A stretch of 64,000 nucleotides of DNA, taken from NCBI GenBank assembly GCA_025716815.1, contig JAIXMN010000026.1:186001-250000 (forward strand), given 5' to 3'. Below the pieces are notes generated by a model. It did no database searches, was not told the origin of the DNA, and worked only from the letters and a program-made list of their open reading frames with translations. Of the stretch, positions 22,751 through 33,811 are shown one piece after another. The stretch's first letter is position 1. Every line of letters starts with the position of its first letter. Both the position numbers and the translations under genes were made by a program. The DNA is from Dichotomocladium elegans. Taxonomy: Eukaryota > Mucoromycota > Mucoromycetes > Mucorales > Lichtheimiaceae.

Positions 22751-24132
22751 TCAGAAGGTGACAACCTTGCCTTTGGTCAAAATATTTAATACACCATCTT
22801 CCTCATAGGTAAAGGGAGGACACACAACCATCTGGATTGTATCGTTCTCGGCAGCACTGCCATAGCTCAGATCAATCCACTCTGGATTCACCTTGTCTAC
22901 ACCCTCGGTTAAAGGGTACGGATGAACAACGTTCGGTAAGCTATGCATAGCTAGACTGATTGTCGCAGCTTCCTCGACGTAGGACCGCAGTCGCGCTTCA
23001 ATCTTTTCATGAACAGAGTGCGAGTACACAAGCGAAAGAGTATTGAGCATTCGCATGATAAGCTGCGTCTTTGCGGCCTCAATGGCCTTGTAGATTTCAC
23101 TGTTCTTTGACGGTTCTTTGAGTACTTCGGTGACGATCGTGCACAACTGCTGTCGAAGTCGGGTCGCCCAGTTATTGTAGCCTTCCATATATTGGCACAC
23201 GTCAACAAAAGCATCGTTTTGGGGCAGGCCAAGATATATGGGAGAATTGTAGATGCTCTTTGTGATATGCTCATTGATAAACTTTTCGGCAAGTCGAGTA
23301 ATTGTACTGGCTGTCGACGACGGGTTCTTTTGTAGGAGATGTCGCACAGCAGGCTCAATGCTCCCCCAGCCTTTTACATCAAGAAAGGCCTTTACGGCTG
23401 TTGTTGGATCAGCAATGTCCCCCTTCACATTCATCAAGAACTGGTTGATATTCGTATGCAGACGATTGAGCTTTTCTGTGATAGTGCAATGATCTTCATC
23501 CACCGCACGGATACTCTGAGAGGGTGTTGCGTCAGAATCCTGGGGGGCGGCATAGCATCGCGCATTTCCCAACCCACCTTCATATACTCGGAATACTCTT
23601 TTTTGATGCGCTCGATTTCTTGCCGTTTCGCCCCCAGTTTCTGTGTCAATTCCTTGTTATCTTGGCGGCTTCGGTCGAGCTTTTCGGTAATTTTTGAGAT
23701 CTGATTGTTGTTCACGGACGAGCGAAGTAGCTTAGGCTTGACCGCTTTAACCGGTAATGAACCTGGAGGCTGAATACTTGGATGGGGCGCAATAGTCTTG
23801 TCTTTCTTGTGAGGCGCAGTCGTTGATGGACACAAACTACCGTCATTAGGCTTCTTACTGTTGTTGGTACTCGGCTCAGGAGGCAGGCTCTTGGTGCTGG
23901 ACATCAGAGGAAGATGACCAGAAGAAGAATTGAAGGACGATGCACGGGGAGTTTGGCTATTGCTAATATCGAAAAAAGGATCGCTTTCCGGCAGCTTTGT
24001 CAAAGATTTTCGGAATTCGGCAGATGCCTTTCGGTAGATTGCGTCCGCGTTCGAAAAGGATGTCGTCGTTTTCGATGCTGATTTGTCGGGCTTTCCTCCG
24101 AGGAAGTTCATTTTCCTGTTCTTTCCAAACAT
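22751..24132 (-). CDS. Coiled-coil protein of unknown function
   Basis: Two exons, 24132-23578 and 23539-22751, joined across a 38-nt intron (GTGGGT donor, CAG acceptor); 447 residues. The N-terminal 150 residues are Ser/Pro/Lys-rich and look disordered. A coiled coil follows (ISKITEKLDRSRQDNKEL... IERIKKEYSEYMK), then a helical C-terminal half with no domain that I recognise (DVKGWGSIEPAVRHLLQ; YLGLPQNDAFVDVCQYMEG). The strong conservation-like character of that half (few low-complexity stretches) suggests a folded domain. Function unknown. An ATG seven codons downstream (MNFLGGK) is an alternative start. Confidence 0.8.
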
Positions 24133-24629
24133 TGCAAGTCTCCCCTTTATATTTATATATATATATGTGTGTGTGTGTCAGTGTGTGCGCGAGGAGGAGC
24201 TAAAACGGGGTGGTGGTGGTGGAGATAATGGGTACACTTGTTACCAGGTAGCACAAACTGCGCCCTTTTCGAGGCACTTCATCACCGTCATTGATTTTCT
24301 CTCTGCCAAAGTGCAAGATTCCTCGAACGTGAAAACACAGCAAGCAAGAAGCCAGACCCACTCGCCCACCCGCAAATTCGCACATCCAAAACTCCCATCT
24401 CCCTCGGTATTTTTTTTTTCAACGCGGACTGTGAACGCTTTTCTTCACATGACGTGGTTTAGAGTTTTTCTTTAGGGCAGTTCTTAAATTAGTCGATGAG
24501 AACACTTTGCGGGATTGCTACAGTACAGTAGTTGCACAAGCTTTTGATGAGCAACGTCTCGCTGTTACTGCGGATTGGTACATGCACTATTTTCCAAAAT
24601 CAAGGTCGTCCTTTTGGCTCTCTCTCTCT
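24133..24629. other. Intergenic
   Basis: TA and GT repeats near 24150-24180 (5' flank of the coiled-coil gene), then non-coding DNA up to the Tc1-like remnant. Confidence 0.4.
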
Positions 24630-25365
24630 CTTTTATATTATGAAATGAGCAATCTACAGTCTTTTTTCAAGAAGATGGTCAAGGTCATGTCGTTAATGAG
24701 CGTGACTGTCCTGAAGCTATGGCCTATGTAGTTGACGAAGAAATGTATTCTCTGCAATCCGTCAGTTCTCGCACGGAATATCTGCGTTGCATATCCTGCA
24801 AAAAGATAAAACTCTGATTTTACTACCTAAACGAAAGGATACAGACATTCGGATGAACTGACCAAGACAAGGTCAGCTTTTTCAAACTGAGGTTTGAGAA
24901 AGTCTTGAGTGCATCAGCTGCTAGAAATCCATGTTCCGTTCAGCCCAGCGATGGACATTACAGTACGAGAAGGACCCCTAACAGCGTCTTTAAAAAGCCC
25001 AACACGAAGGGGGTCGTTCGCGTATTCTCAACAAAGGGCATAAGAGCGTTATTTTAGAATGCGTTTGATGAGAATCCATTCATTGTTCTAGAGCAGCTGA
25101 GGGAGCAACTGCTCCAAAGATTTGAGGGTCCCAAGGTATATAAGGCGACACTCCATCCATTTTTGAAGAACGAATGCAACTTGGCCTTGAAAATGGCTCG
25201 GTTTCGGCCTGTAGACAGGCCAGAGAAGTGCTGCGAAGATCCAAGATCGCCTTGACTGGGTGCGCAGATGCAACAGGACCGACATCCACTTTTAAAAAGA
25301 AACTGCGTTTTCTTGATGAGTCTGGATTCCATATTAACATGGAACGCAGAATGGCATGGTTTAAG
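24630..25365 (+). mobile_element. Tc1-like transposase remnant, copy A
   Basis: This block is an inverted near-copy of 35063-35805. Plus-strand fragments in several frames read as the N-terminal DNA-binding region (SVQPSDGHYSTRRTPNSVFK), the DNA-binding/linker part (LKNECNLALKMARFRPVDRP, RSRLDWVRRCNRTD) and the first catalytic block FLDESGFHINM followed by RRMAWF. These are typical of Tc1/mariner (DDE_3) transposases. Frameshifts and stops are frequent. Similarity to copy B stops soon after 25365, before the remaining catalytic residues, so the copy is 3' truncated. Confidence 0.7.
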
Positions 25366-25581
25366 GGTGTGTGCCGACCAGAACGCTTGTTTCGTTTTGG
25401 AACGTGTTTTTCTGTCTCTACTAATCTGTATGGAAATTTTATTTTAACATGGAACGCTTGAGGTTAGGGAGAAGTGGATGGGCTTAAATAGAATACAGAG
25501 TACAGCAGTGGCAGTAATAATAATAGCTTAGCATACAGGAGGATGGACATAGAGAAAGGAGCATAGTCTTACTGCGGATTT

Positions 25582-27191
25582 TCATTTTGGCAGAAGCTTA
25601 AATTTGCAGCTGACGCATACGTTTTGAGAGGGAGAGGCATAGCGATGCGAGCAAAAATAGACGGCGAACACGCCACCCTTATTGTCACCGAGCACACTCG
25701 TCTCCTCGCATCGGTACAGGGTCTTTAGAAAGGAGGCTACTGCCGGTCGGAGCTTACTCCCGCGACGCGAATGATGGCCTGTGCCAGTGACTACATAAAC
25801 AATACCTCGGTACCGCCCAGTCTCGAGCTCCTTGAACCATTGGAGAATGCTTTCCTTGGCCTCATCCACGTGCATCCCATGAAGATCGATAAAAAGGGCA
25901 TCTTGTTGATTCCGCTGCTCAAAGATTCTTCGACTCGCTTGGGTATGGAGTCGTTTCATCTCCTGTTGATAGTACCGTGCTTCTTCGGCATATTCTCTGG
26001 CATTGCACCAGTCCTGCCGATGGTAACATTTCTGAGACAATTTAAAATAGCGATTCATCTGTCCACCGAGTTCGTGAGCTCGCTTACGCTATCGGGAGGG
26101 GAGGGAGAGATTGATACCGTTCAGCGGGCGATTAGCTTTCCAGTATTTTGAACCCCAGCTAGTGGATTATACTTCATTATGATATAACTGCATGAGGGGG
26201 CTGCCTGTCTCTAGCCAGGGAATACGAGCCGGACGGGCGAGCTGGGAAGTAAGGGTATCAGCAGCGGGAATTGCCAAGAGCGACGGTTTCCGTTGCGCCA
26301 TCGCCGTAGTTGCGCTGCGCCTGGCTACATCAGCATAATTGGGTAACGAGGGGGAACGTATGCGGATTGGCTGGTGTTTGCTCAGCTCAGGAAAGTCCTC
26401 ATCAGCCAGCACTATTTCTTGTTCGCTATTGTTCCCTTGATGTTTGAAAGGGCAATGCCGTTTTCGATCACAGGAACCATTCTGGAGCCTAGAAGAGTAA
26501 ACAAACAGATAACAGTAGGTCTAACAAGACAATTCTCTAACTGAGTTGACTCTCTTGTTCATTCATATACTAACCAGGCCTCACATATTTGATCGATGTA
26601 GTAAGCGACGGACGAACTCTGGCGACCTGTAGCATTGCGACATAGCTTTGATACAGAGAGGAATGGCCATTAAGCATTGTGAATATTCTCCGGGCAAGGA
26701 TGAACAATTATACACACCTCTTGTGACGGAGTACTCATGCTCCCTTCATCAATCTCGTCACTTTGCCTAAAATACCTTTTTCTTTTACTTGCAACGAAGA
26801 GAGGGCAATCTGACGGGCTGGCCCATATATCCCAACTTACGATAACTGAATTTCTTCCCGGTCCTCTTGGCTCTCATCGTCTGCTTCAGAATTCTCATCA
26901 AGCAAGTCCGTTACCGAGCCGTCGTCTTCGCTCGGTGATAGGGAAATTCCATTTCCATGTGTGTTTTGAAACCTGATCATTCATCAAAACAAAATAAGCC
27001 ATGCGTTTATGTTTTGGTCACGTATATTCACTCACCAGTTACGAATCTTTATTTCCCATCCATCGCTCTCCCGAAATCAGTATTCCATAGTGTGACCGAA
27101 TATAAATGGCTTGATATTACCTTCTTCTCACAGTCATCGAAAACGTTAGAACTCGTTATCGATGATGGCGGTGTAATCGTGTGCCTGTTTT
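25582..27191 (-). CDS. CCCH zinc-finger and Smr-domain protein
   Basis: Exons on the minus strand: about 27191-27121 (5' part uncertain), 27067-27036, 26972-26841, 26766-26718, 26618-26575, 26488-26173, 26088-25582; every internal join is in phase. After an acidic Ser/Asp/Glu-rich region comes VAYYIDQICEAWLQNGSC, leading into a C-x8-C-x5-C-x3-H finger (CDRKRHCPFKH). Next is a linker with FPELSK, then a DUF1771 helix pair (RKRAHELGGQMNRYFKLSQK) and a C-terminal Smr domain (DLHGMHVDEAKESI, TGTGHHSRRG). Smr domains of this type cleave RNA; yeast Cue2 and animal N4BP2 use one in no-go decay, so a role in RNA surveillance is likely. The start codon is not resolved: no in-frame ATG is seen in the first exon. 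Confidence 0.8.
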
Positions 27192-27320
27192 TTTATAGAA
27201 AGAAAAAGGCGAAAAAAAATTGACATGTTTGTACAGTTGGATATTCAACTGACATTTTAGCTGTCAACTCTCTCTCTCTCTGTGTGTGTGTGTTTTTCGT
27301 ATCGCAATTTTTGTTTAACT
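27192..27320. promoter_or_regulatory. 5' flank of the Smr gene with GA/CA repeat
   Basis: Contains CT (27270-27281) and GT runs and an ATG at about 27264 (minus strand, MSVEYPT) that may begin an upstream exon; I could not find a join that keeps the frame. Confidence 0.3.
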
Positions 27321-27707
27321 CTACATCACCGTCAATACGCACTGTTGGAGAGGTGTCTCGAGTAGCTTTTGTTGATCCATGTACTGCCGCACAGCCTTAT
27401 CGGCGTCGTGACCAAAATAGGAAGGTGGGTCTTCGGAATCCCTTGTCGTCGCAGCAGCATAATCGTGCGCCGCCTCCAAAACGTGTGGGAACAGGTTGGT
27501 ATCGAAGACAGTTTTGCTGAAGCATTTCTCCGTCATCGTACGGCCGCTATAGACATCGGACGAGCAAACCATAAACTCAGCAGCGACATGTTCGTTGTGA
27601 TGGTTGGTCAAGGTTGTCAGGAGTTTCACAAATGTGTCTCCAAAGTTTGGACTGGAGGATGATGAGACAGGATAGCCAACCAGCATATACGGTGCTGAGA
27701 TGACCAT
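27321..27707 (-). CDS. Small protein of unknown function
   Basis: Single open frame of 128 codons starting MVISAPYMLVGYPVSSSSS. It has mixed composition, no signal peptide and no repeat; segments such as FVKLLTTLTNHHNEHVAAEF and FSKTVFDTNLFPHVLEAAHD look like ordinary folded protein. I recognise no family. It lies head-to-head with the open frame at 27899. Codon usage resembles the neighbours, which supports a real gene. Confidence 0.55.
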   Translation of the reverse strand: MVISAPYMLVGYPVSSSSSPNFGDTFVKLLTTLTNHHNEHVAAEFMVCSSDVYSGRTMTEKCFSKTVFDTNLFPHVLEAAHDYAAATTRDSEDPPSYFGHDADKAVRQYMDQQKLLETPLQQCVLTVM

Positions 27708-27898
27708 TTTTTCTCTTTTTTTTTTCCCGTTCACGTAAGGGTAGAAGAGGCTCGTTAGAAAGTGATAAACAGTATGTCGAAGGCAGAAATGAAAAAGAAA
27801 AAAGGAAGGAAGGCCAAAAAGGGGTGGGGGAGGAAGGGAAAGAATAAAACAGGAGGGAGCACATCTTACTCTGATGGGCGCTTCTCTTTACCCCAGAT

Positions 27899-28111
27899 AT
27901 GCCAAGTGCGCCGGAAAAGGAGAAGGGGGAAGTTATCTCGTGGCCGTACTCTGGTGATACCTCGGTTGTCGATCACTCCATATTTGTCGATGCCCCAGCG
28001 TATGCGTTTTATGCGGCTCTTGCCGTCACCTTGGCGCAGTTTTCGGTTATTCATGGGCTTTCTGCTGATGTTTACGCTATCCGCCCGCCCCCTCGCAATA
28101 CGTATACGTAG
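27899..28111 (+). CDS. Possible small membrane protein
   Basis: Open frame of 70 codons beginning MPSAPEKEKGEVISW, with one hydrophobic segment (APAYAFYAALAVTLAQF) long enough to cross a membrane. No family recognised. Short length and lack of context make this uncertain; it could be an exon of a larger gene or chance. Confidence 0.35.
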   Translation: MPSAPEKEKGEVISWPYSGDTSVVDHSIFVDAPAYAFYAALAVTLAQFSVIHGLSADVYAIRPPPRNTYT

Positions 28112-29380
28112 TCGAAGATGAGTGAATGGGCGTCATACGGTCGGATGAAGACGAGCAGACTTTTTGAACTTGCTACCTTAATACACACGTCGCAGGATTG
28201 ACAAGAAACACTTTGCGCGAGACGCCAAATTCAATGTCGTACCAATTCACGTCTGTAAAAAAGAAATACGACGCCCTTTCTTTTCCGGGCGTATCGATCC
28301 ATTCAACAATTTGAAATGAGCATTCACGTTTTCTATACAAGATCGACAATGTTGACGCACATGGCTGCGCCTGCGTTTATGAACTACATTGGTGATGAGG
28401 AAACACATTCTCCGAGATCTTTTTTTGTTCCCACTGCCGATTCTTGTGCTCTCGATCTTGCAAAAACAACCTTAAGCAGACGGGGAGGCGTAATCTGAAG
28501 CGAAGGGATGCAGACGAAAGAGTTAGGACTAAGACACAGCTATGGAGCATACACTGATCTTGACAAGCTCGGATTTTTTTCAAGTAATGTTCGCGAAGTT
28601 TTCATGCACATAAACTCCAATAACACATATACGTTCAACACAGCATTAGTCGCTGGGATGTAGAAATGATTCTGAAAGTAATGTTAGGGAACGTAGATCC
28701 AGGGGGCTCGTCCCGCAAATCCTTTGTCAATCCAGTACCCTTTGATATTGGTGCCGTGATATGTATATGGTTGTACTTTTTTTTAAAAAAAAAAAATACA
28801 TGAATTTTCCCCAAATAACGCGCATTGCCTTCATCAGTTAACTTTTTTCATATGTTCGGAAAGGTTGCGTAGATTATGTTGCACAGTCTTTGTCTCTTTG
28901 TGTTTTAAATGAAGGAATCGCTTGACGTCTCTGGAGGGCTTCTGAGCATGGTGATATAAATAGATCACATTCGTGTATGAAAGCCACGGTACGTATAAAA
29001 CGTGGCAATCATTAAAACTCCATCACGCTATCTGTGTAAAAAACGTACGATAGATTTCACGTTATCACCGACGTCGTACAACGAGACATGCACATTGATT
29101 CCTGCACGAAATCCGGAATGAGACGTTGGCAGTCCCAGTGTCTATCTTCCTTTCTCCCTTGTTTTTGTCCTCCATGAATAGTCCCTGTCATTTTCAATAG
29201 ACAACAGTTATGGGTGCTAGTGGGCTTTTTTATGTACACAAGCTGTAGTAAGTGGGGTAGCAAATATATACATGGAAGAAAAGGGTTCAATGCTCGAGGG
29301 CTCTTGTGTATATGGGTTTAACAACCGCCGCCGCTCTGAATTGCCCAAGTTTGGGTATAGATGATGGGCACGCAATCGCT
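28112..29380. other. Intergenic
   Basis: No gene seen. AT-rich with an A/T homopolymer block near 28780. Confidence 0.45.
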
Positions 29381-29542
29381 TTAGATGTGGGCCAGAGCAT
29401 TTCGGCGACGGAGGGCGTAGACAGGTAATTCAACTGTATCGCCAAGGATGTTCAGCTTGACGAATTGCGTCGGGTTCGACCTCAGACACTGAGCAATGTA
29501 GGTTGGGGTAATCTCGGAGGGTTTCAATAGGATAGGTTCCAT
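29381..29542 (-). CDS. Short conserved-looking ORF (53 residues)
   Basis: ATG at 29542 to TAA at 29381: MEPILLKPSEITPTYIAQ... ending RRRNALAHI. It is short but has a purposeful composition (KLNILGDTVELPVYALRR), a CC before the ATG and codon choice like the neighbouring genes. I cannot name a family. Alternatives are a terminal exon of a longer gene or a translated leader ORF. Confidence 0.4.
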   Translation of the reverse strand: MEPILLKPSEITPTYIAQCLRSNPTQFVKLNILGDTVELPVYALRRRNALAHI

Positions 29543-31073
29543 GGCTGCAATAATTGATGAATAGAGAGAGAGAAAGAGAGATAATGAATAGCGTTAACGG
29601 TTCACATAAATCCTGTTTCTTTTATATTCAATTCACAGAAAAGGGTTTTGATTACACAAGCTGCAAATACAAGTGGTATGTGCATTCACTAAAAAAAATG
29701 GCGTTGTCCAATTCATCGATGATTGATACACATGTCGTCTACCGCAGAGACAAGACCTCACGCCATTCTTTTCTCAGATGGGAAACACATGGCGAATTCA
29801 GGAACCGATACGTATACACACACTGACACCCCCCCCTTTTTCTGGTACTTGAGTAACATACGAGCGGGCGTCATTCCGGTTCGAGATAGGAGAGAAGACA
29901 AAGAAAAAGCACGTACGAGTCGTCGTTTGTAATCAGTAGATTCCTTTATTTCATTACACAACAGAAAGTACAATCCTTCTCGCTAGCCGTCCAGCCTCAA
30001 AACCAAACTTTATCTGGAGGTGCACCGACCAATACTCGGAGATATCATCAGTCGTACGGCACGAGTAACATGCATTGTCTACTAACCTTCATCTAGCTAC
30101 ACTTTCCTTCCTTGAAACTTCGCTTTGACCGCCCCGCACCCGTTTCTTATCTTAGCTGATGACTTTAGGAGTTTTCAAGATAAGATTACTCCGGGCATGC
30201 ACCTCATCTTGGATCTTTGTTTTTCAGACACTAACCAATGCAGAAGTTCTTTTATTCGATGACACCATGCTGCCGCGATTCATGTTGTTCCCTACTTACA
30301 GGCCGGGAACCGAATCCTCTTCAATGGCGGCTACCAACGTATGCTTGTCACCATTCGATGGAACCTTACCCGAGCGTGCCTCAACGCATTGGAAGGAGTT
30401 GCTCGATAAATTACTTTGAACTTTCTCCAATGCATTCTAGAGTGTAGCACTCTTATGCTCGTCAATGAAAATATACCTCCCGCCACCGGTATCTTACGTT
30501 AAAAGTGACCTCAGGTTTCTTTCTGTAATGTACATAGAACCCAGTATTGTGCGCTGAATAAACATGTAGTACTACTATAGCTAATTTGCTCAGCTCACAA
30601 AAAAAAAGATCCCGATCTTGTCCTGGTCAGCGTTGCAGCGCATAGCCGCGCTTCTTTTCATCTATGTCTGCTCTCCTTTCGCTTTGAGAATATGTAGAAC
30701 AAACAAGCTCATGGTAAAGCCTGCAAACATATCCTATGCATATGTCCTGCGTGGGACTAGACAGATTGAAGACACTATATACCATCGTCATGCCTTTAAC
30801 AGCATTGGGCAATACAACTTTTACTCATGCCCCTATTATAAGTAGTCACAGTCTCTAAACCTATTTGTACCCGCTGACAGCTATGAAAACTATGGAGATC
30901 TCCCCGTTGAGCAATAAGCCACCCCTTGCATCCGCGTGATCAACAAAATTTCTCATTTTTTAAAGCGCATGCATACTTACAGCTATTCGACTCAAATTAA
31001 TGAACCGGGAAGAGAATATACAAAGGCATGAAAAGTTACAACGACAGAAAAAAGAATCCAGCCCTGGTGTTCA
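29543..31073. other. Intergenic
   Basis: About 1.5 kb without a recognised gene; a GA run near 29562-29580. It includes the 3' flank of the ERT1-like gene. Confidence 0.45.
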
Positions 31074-32573
31074 TCAGCTTAGGATAGGAAGGAACTTTTT
31101 TTTTATACAGAAATCAACGTTAGCTCGGAAACTTTTACCATGTCCCGGAACTCGCCCTATCATGCAGTCATTTAACTTACATTGCCAATAATCACACTAG
31201 GGAGGTCAAATATATCTCTCTTGATGGTGAAGCAAAAGGTACATGGAACAGGCTTCTGGGTTGGAGTCTTGAGAATGCAGGAATACATACATGATTTGTC
31301 CGTATTATCGAAGGCGTGCATCGAGAATTTTTCCCAATATTCAACTGCGGATCGGTTATCCATCAACTGGACATGAAGGAAGTAGCATACGTCAATTTAA
31401 AACTTATATCCAAACCACATCCACATGCAAAGAATGAGAGAATGGGCCTACGTCGCTCATTGACTGCTTCACATCCAAACCCAAGAACAACCACTTTTCC
31501 TCCGTTTAATGCTTGCCTCGTAGATATATGTCTTCTTGTTAAGCAACATATGACGCGGCCATTGCGTTAATAGCAGAAACTCTTTGCCAACCAGACACAC
31601 CTCACCAGTCCGTCGCCATACTACTGTTGGTGTGCCTGAAAAGCTAATAAGCTTTTCATATTCCTAAAACATCGATTTCTTCCATCTGAGCACATATATG
31701 TTGGGTGGTAGCCAGGAATGTCTAGAGAATTACCAACAGAGTGCGCTGGATGCATTTTTCCATAAATACCAGATCTTCCTCTGTCAAATTCATAATCAGT
31801 GCAAGAAACGATGGTCGAAAAAGCGCCAGAGCCCGGCTGATCCTCATTAGATATTCTCGATTCATTCTATATGGTCACCACTCGCCTTAGCCTACTCATC
31901 TTTAACACTCGCTCTCATGCACTCTTTTTCCTCTCTTACTTTTGCTTAACGTATTGAATCAAATAATGAAAGCCCTCAGCATAGTTAAATGGACGGCGGA
32001 CATCCATATAGACAGCTTCACTTTTTCTTGTGCCTACTAACGCACAATGTCGTTGATATTTGCTTTGCTGCTGTTGCTGAAGTTGTTGTAGCTGTTGCCT
32101 TTGCTGTTGTTGTTGCTGTTGCTGTTGCTGTTGTTCCTGTGGTGAACGTGGCGATAAACAAGGCTGGCTTGGGATGTCTCCCCCAGTGGATGGCGATATT
32201 ATTGGCTTGTCGTTTGCAAGCGGATTGGCTCCAGGTGCAACAGATACAGTTGACTGAATTGGAAATAGGTATGGGGTAACGGCTAACGTAGCTGCTGATT
32301 GCGAAAACTGGAGCAGATCAGATGAGAGCTCATTGCTATTAAAATTCCCAAGATTCATGGCTGGCAAGTTATCCTCTGGAGGGCTAGTGGAAGTGCTGAT
32401 GGCTTGGCCCAGCGGTGGATCCTGGAGCATGTTGCCGATGAAACCGTATTCCAATCCTGCCGATTCGGACCCAAATCCAAGTTCTGCAAGCGACATAAGT
32501 AGTTGACTCGTATTGAGCAAGTGCTGATTGTCTATTACTCGAGTATACACGTGGATATATGCCGTTAGCATGG

Positions 32574-32620
<47 letters not shown>

Positions 32621-33283
32621 GTGTGTGTGTTCCTCTATCTTTCCATGGCTGTGCTGTGGAGTTTCGCTCACGCACACTGCTTGTGTATCGCAACTCACCT
32701 AGAGATGATTGTGGATTATCAACTGCCATATTAGTTTGTCCGCTTGCAAATGTGTTCTGAAAGGCTATATGAAAGTGGGCAGCATTTTCGCTATTAAAAA
32801 CTGTTGATCTCATCTGTTGTTTGCTCATAATACTTGCAATTCTCGTTCTCGAATTTTGGTCGTTTCCGTATGTTGGCGTCTAAACATGTTGGCGCCAGTC
32901 CCCGTTTTATGCATCTCTGGCAGGGTCGAGCTAGGTATTACAGTTAGACCAGATTCAGCAACATAATACTCCTGCTGCTCTTATAAAATAGTAACGCAAT
33001 ACACACACACACACAATTTCTCCCTCCGTCCTTCCCTCCCTCTCTTTCCGAGAACTTGCCTTCGTCGCAAGTCAACTGGGCCTGGCGAAAAAGGAAGTGA
33101 GATAAGTATGGAGCTTATTTATATCTACCTTCGCTTCTTTCTTCCTTTGCACCACCCTGACTGAATTAAAGATCTTACTCTTTGGCAATGAAGGCAAAGG
33201 CGTGCTGATTTTTTCCGTTTAGAGGCGTCAACATTGTCAAAGTGATCGATTTTGACAAATGAGCTGAACCGAACGTCTTGCAT
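31074..33283 (-). CDS. ERT1/AcuK/RDS2-type Zn2Cys6 transcription factor with PAS-like domain
   Basis: Nine exons: 33283-33179, 33081-33060, 32930-32838, 32800-32699, 32531-31940, 31866-31734, 31663-31517, 31366-31181, 31094-31074; 466 residues with every phase consistent. The zinc cluster is split over three exons: LCLHCQR / AQLTCDE / [17 protein letters not shown] Gln-rich central region (CAG/CAA repeats near 32100) follows, then [20 protein letters not shown] and a PAS-like domain ([37 protein letters not shown], ending GNFLPI). That architecture defines regulators of gluconeogenesis and carbon-source switching (ERT1, RDS2, AcuK/AcuM). Three introns (after exons 2, 3 and 7) need GC donors. 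The fourth intron holds a 40-bp CT/GA repeat. Confidence 0.9.
32077..32134. repeat. Glutamine-codon repeat in the ERT1-like gene
   Basis: Interrupted CAG/CAA repeat on the minus strand, encoding a Gln tract (EQQQQQQ... [12 protein letters not shown]) in the linker before the PAS-like domain. Confidence 0.9.
32577..32616. repeat. (CT)20 microsatellite inside an intron
   Basis: A pure 40-bp CT/GA run in the intron 32532-32698 of the ERT1-like gene, followed by GTGCGTGTGTGTG. On the coding strand it reads GA, so it is not a polypyrimidine tract. Confidence 0.95.
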
Positions 33284-33388
33284 TGCGAGAAAGCAAGAGA
33301 AAAAGAAAAGCAAGGGCGAGAGAGCGTGTGTGAGAGAGAAAGGGAAAAGGAAAAAGGGAAAAGTGAACACATGCATTTTTATGGATGT

Positions 33389-33811
33389 TCACATGATACC
33401 ATTGGCCGTGGTTCTATCCCGTGCTTTCATGTGTACTTGCGATTTCTTTTTTCTCGTTTGCATATTGACTTTCCTGATATATAGCAAACCGTTCAATTCA
33501 TGGTAAGAACCAGCAGAAGGACGCGTATTGAATAGCTCATAGGATAACATTATCTCTGCGGCAAAGCTCAGATCTGTTGGAGGCGGGAGAAAGAACGTGA
33601 TAATCAGATGACAGGCTAGTGGGGCAATCAATAGGAAGAAGAGGTCACAGACAGGGAGGAAATAGGTCTGTATCAGAGAAGACGTAGATTTCGATGGTAG
33701 ATATGACATTGAGCAGACAAGGAATGAAAAAGAGTACTTCTTCGGGTATGGTGGTAAATAGATCGAAATGATGACATGGTATATATCGCTAGCTGCATAG
33801 AATAAATCCAT
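33389..33811 (-). CDS. Possible small membrane protein
   Basis: Open frame of 140 codons, MDLFYAASDIYHVIISIYLP... with hydrophobic stretches (VCDLFFLLIAPLACHLIITFF). The start resembles the first helix of Pmp3-type proteolipids, but the second conserved helix is missing, so I do not assign that family. The end is basic and may be spurious. An intron-containing alternative cannot be excluded. Confidence 0.3.
   Translation of the reverse strand: MDLFYAASDIYHVIISIYLPPYPKKYSFSFLVCSMSYLPSKSTSSLIQTYFLPVCDLFFLLIAPLACHLIITFFLPPPTDLSFAAEIMLSYELFNTRPSAGSYHELNGLLYIRKVNMQTRKKKSQVHMKARDRTTANGIM

Noticed and set aside
33389..33811. Pmp3 proteolipid
   Set aside because: Only the first helix is similar; the second conserved helix is absent, so it was kept as an unassigned membrane ORF.
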